A DNA stretch of 6,572 nucleotides, taken from Rhodospirillales bacterium (GTDB lineage: Bacteria; Pseudomonadota; Alphaproteobacteria; Rhodospirillales; Casp-alpha2). The notes below the pieces were generated by a model. The model worked only from the letters and a program-made list of their open reading frames with translations, was not told where the DNA came from and did no database searches. Below, piece by piece: positions 5,936 to 6,572 of the stretch; within the stretch, counting starts at the first letter, position 1; each line of letters begins with the position of its first letter. Made by a program: the position numbers and the translations under genes. The stretch covers positions 1 through 6,572 of the forward strand of contig JABJOR010000339.1 in assembly GCA_018664265.1 (NCBI GenBank), read 5' to 3'.

Positions 5936-6572
5936 ATGAATATGCCAATCATTTTGAACCCAAAACAATTAATTGAAACCAAAAAATATTCTGGCAAAAC
6001 TGTCATAGTTACCGGCGGAACAGGATATGTTGGCTCCGCACTGATTGCTGCTTTGATAGGAAATGCAGCACGTATCATTCGCATAAGTCGCAGTAAACAA
6101 CCCTCAATAGATGGCGTGATCGATGTTGTAGCCAACTTACATGACCCTGATGCATGGCATTGGATGAATGGAGCTGATGTACTTTTCCACCTTGCTGCTG
6201 AAACAAGCCTTGCAAAAACTGCTGCAGACCCATTGGGAAGCCTTAAGGCTAACGTTGAACCTGTTATTCATGCCATTAATGCAGCAAACAAATCATCTCG
6301 TCGCCCTGCATTGGTAATTGCGGGAACTGTTACCCAGTTTGGAATAACTGATATTCTTCCTGTAAACTCTGATGTCCAGGACAACCCCGTTACCACCTAC
6401 GATCTGCACAAGCTGATGGCCGAAAAACAACTTAACCTCGCAGTAAAAGTAAACGGCATAAGTGGATGCTGTCTGAGACTTGCCAACGTCTATGGACCAT
6501 CCTTATCAGCAAGTGGTGCGCCAGACAGAGGGATAATAAATAAATTTATCAGCATGGCACTAAATGGACAGC
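5936..6572 (+). CDS. NAD-dependent epimerase/dehydratase (extended SDR), N-terminal part
   Basis: An extended short-chain dehydrogenase/reductase, most likely acting on a nucleotide sugar as epimerase, dehydratase or reductase. About 212 residues are visible before the window ends, still in the coding frame. Seen from the start used here: the NAD(P)-binding TGGTGYVG at 26-33 after strand KTVIV, VLFHLAAETS, the strand ALVIAGTVTQFG (Thr 131 or 133 in place of the usual active-site Ser/Thr), YDLHK as the YxxxK catalytic pair (Tyr 155, Lys 159), and LRLANVYGP (NVYGP at 184-188), a signature of sugar-nucleotide SDRs. The start is uncertain: in-frame ATGs lie at 5918, 5936 and 5942, none with a clear ribosome site, and the frame is open back to 5885. 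It follows the GSCFA gene after about 96 bases. Substrate specificity cannot be told from this part; the C-terminal substrate domain is missing. Confidence 0.88.
   Translation, partial: MNMPIILNPKQLIETKKYSGKTVIVTGGTGYVGSALIAALIGNAARIIRISRSKQPSIDGVIDVVANLHDPDAWHWMNGADVLFHLAAETSLAKTAADPLGSLKANVEPVIHAINAANKSSRRPALVIAGTVTQFGITDILPVNSDVQDNPVTTYDLHKLMAEKQLNLAVKVNGISGCCLRLANVYGPSLSASGAPDRGIINKFISMALNGQ

Noticed and set aside
5845..6135. 96-residue minus-strand frame at the start of the SDR
   Set aside because: It overlaps the conserved NAD-binding TGGTGYVG coding region on the other strand and shows no motif of its own.

Overview
The window reads as bacterial chromosome from a flagellated, probably Gram-negative species. 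The first third is the 3' part of a flagellar hook protein gene (flgE), cut off at the window start. Its ending (QRAYSAAAKIITTADEM...DELLRIK) looks most like an alphaproteobacterial hook protein. That lineage is an inference from memory of the family, not something the window proves.

Layout, all genes on the + strand. (1) 1-2316: flgE, 5' end missing, unusually long, with a large Thr/Ser/Asp-rich, cysteine-free middle that contains internal duplications. (2) 2317-2550: an intergenic gap with a GC-rich terminator-like hairpin, a short AAT/GAT repeat and a good extended -10 element. (3) 2551-3771: a three-domain SAM-dependent methyltransferase of the deoxysugar C-methyltransferase type. (4) 3772-3887: a very AT-rich gap with inverted repeats. 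(5) 3888-4772: an AT-rich gene for an SGNH-like protein. (6) 4775-5839 (or from 4769): a GSCFA-domain protein, translationally coupled to the previous gene. (7) 5936-6572: the start of an extended short-chain dehydrogenase/reductase (NAD-dependent sugar epimerase/dehydratase type), cut off by the window end.

The flagellar operon seems to end after flgE, and an independent unit of sugar-related genes begins. A sugar C-methyltransferase, two SGNH-fold-type proteins and a nucleotide-sugar SDR fit biosynthesis and decoration of an unusual sugar. Its destination could be flagellin or hook glycosylation, or a surface polysaccharide; the window contains no glycosyltransferase that would decide this. 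The least characterised part is the coupled SGNH-like/GSCFA pair. No tRNA, rRNA, CRISPR array, transposase or insertion-sequence end was found.
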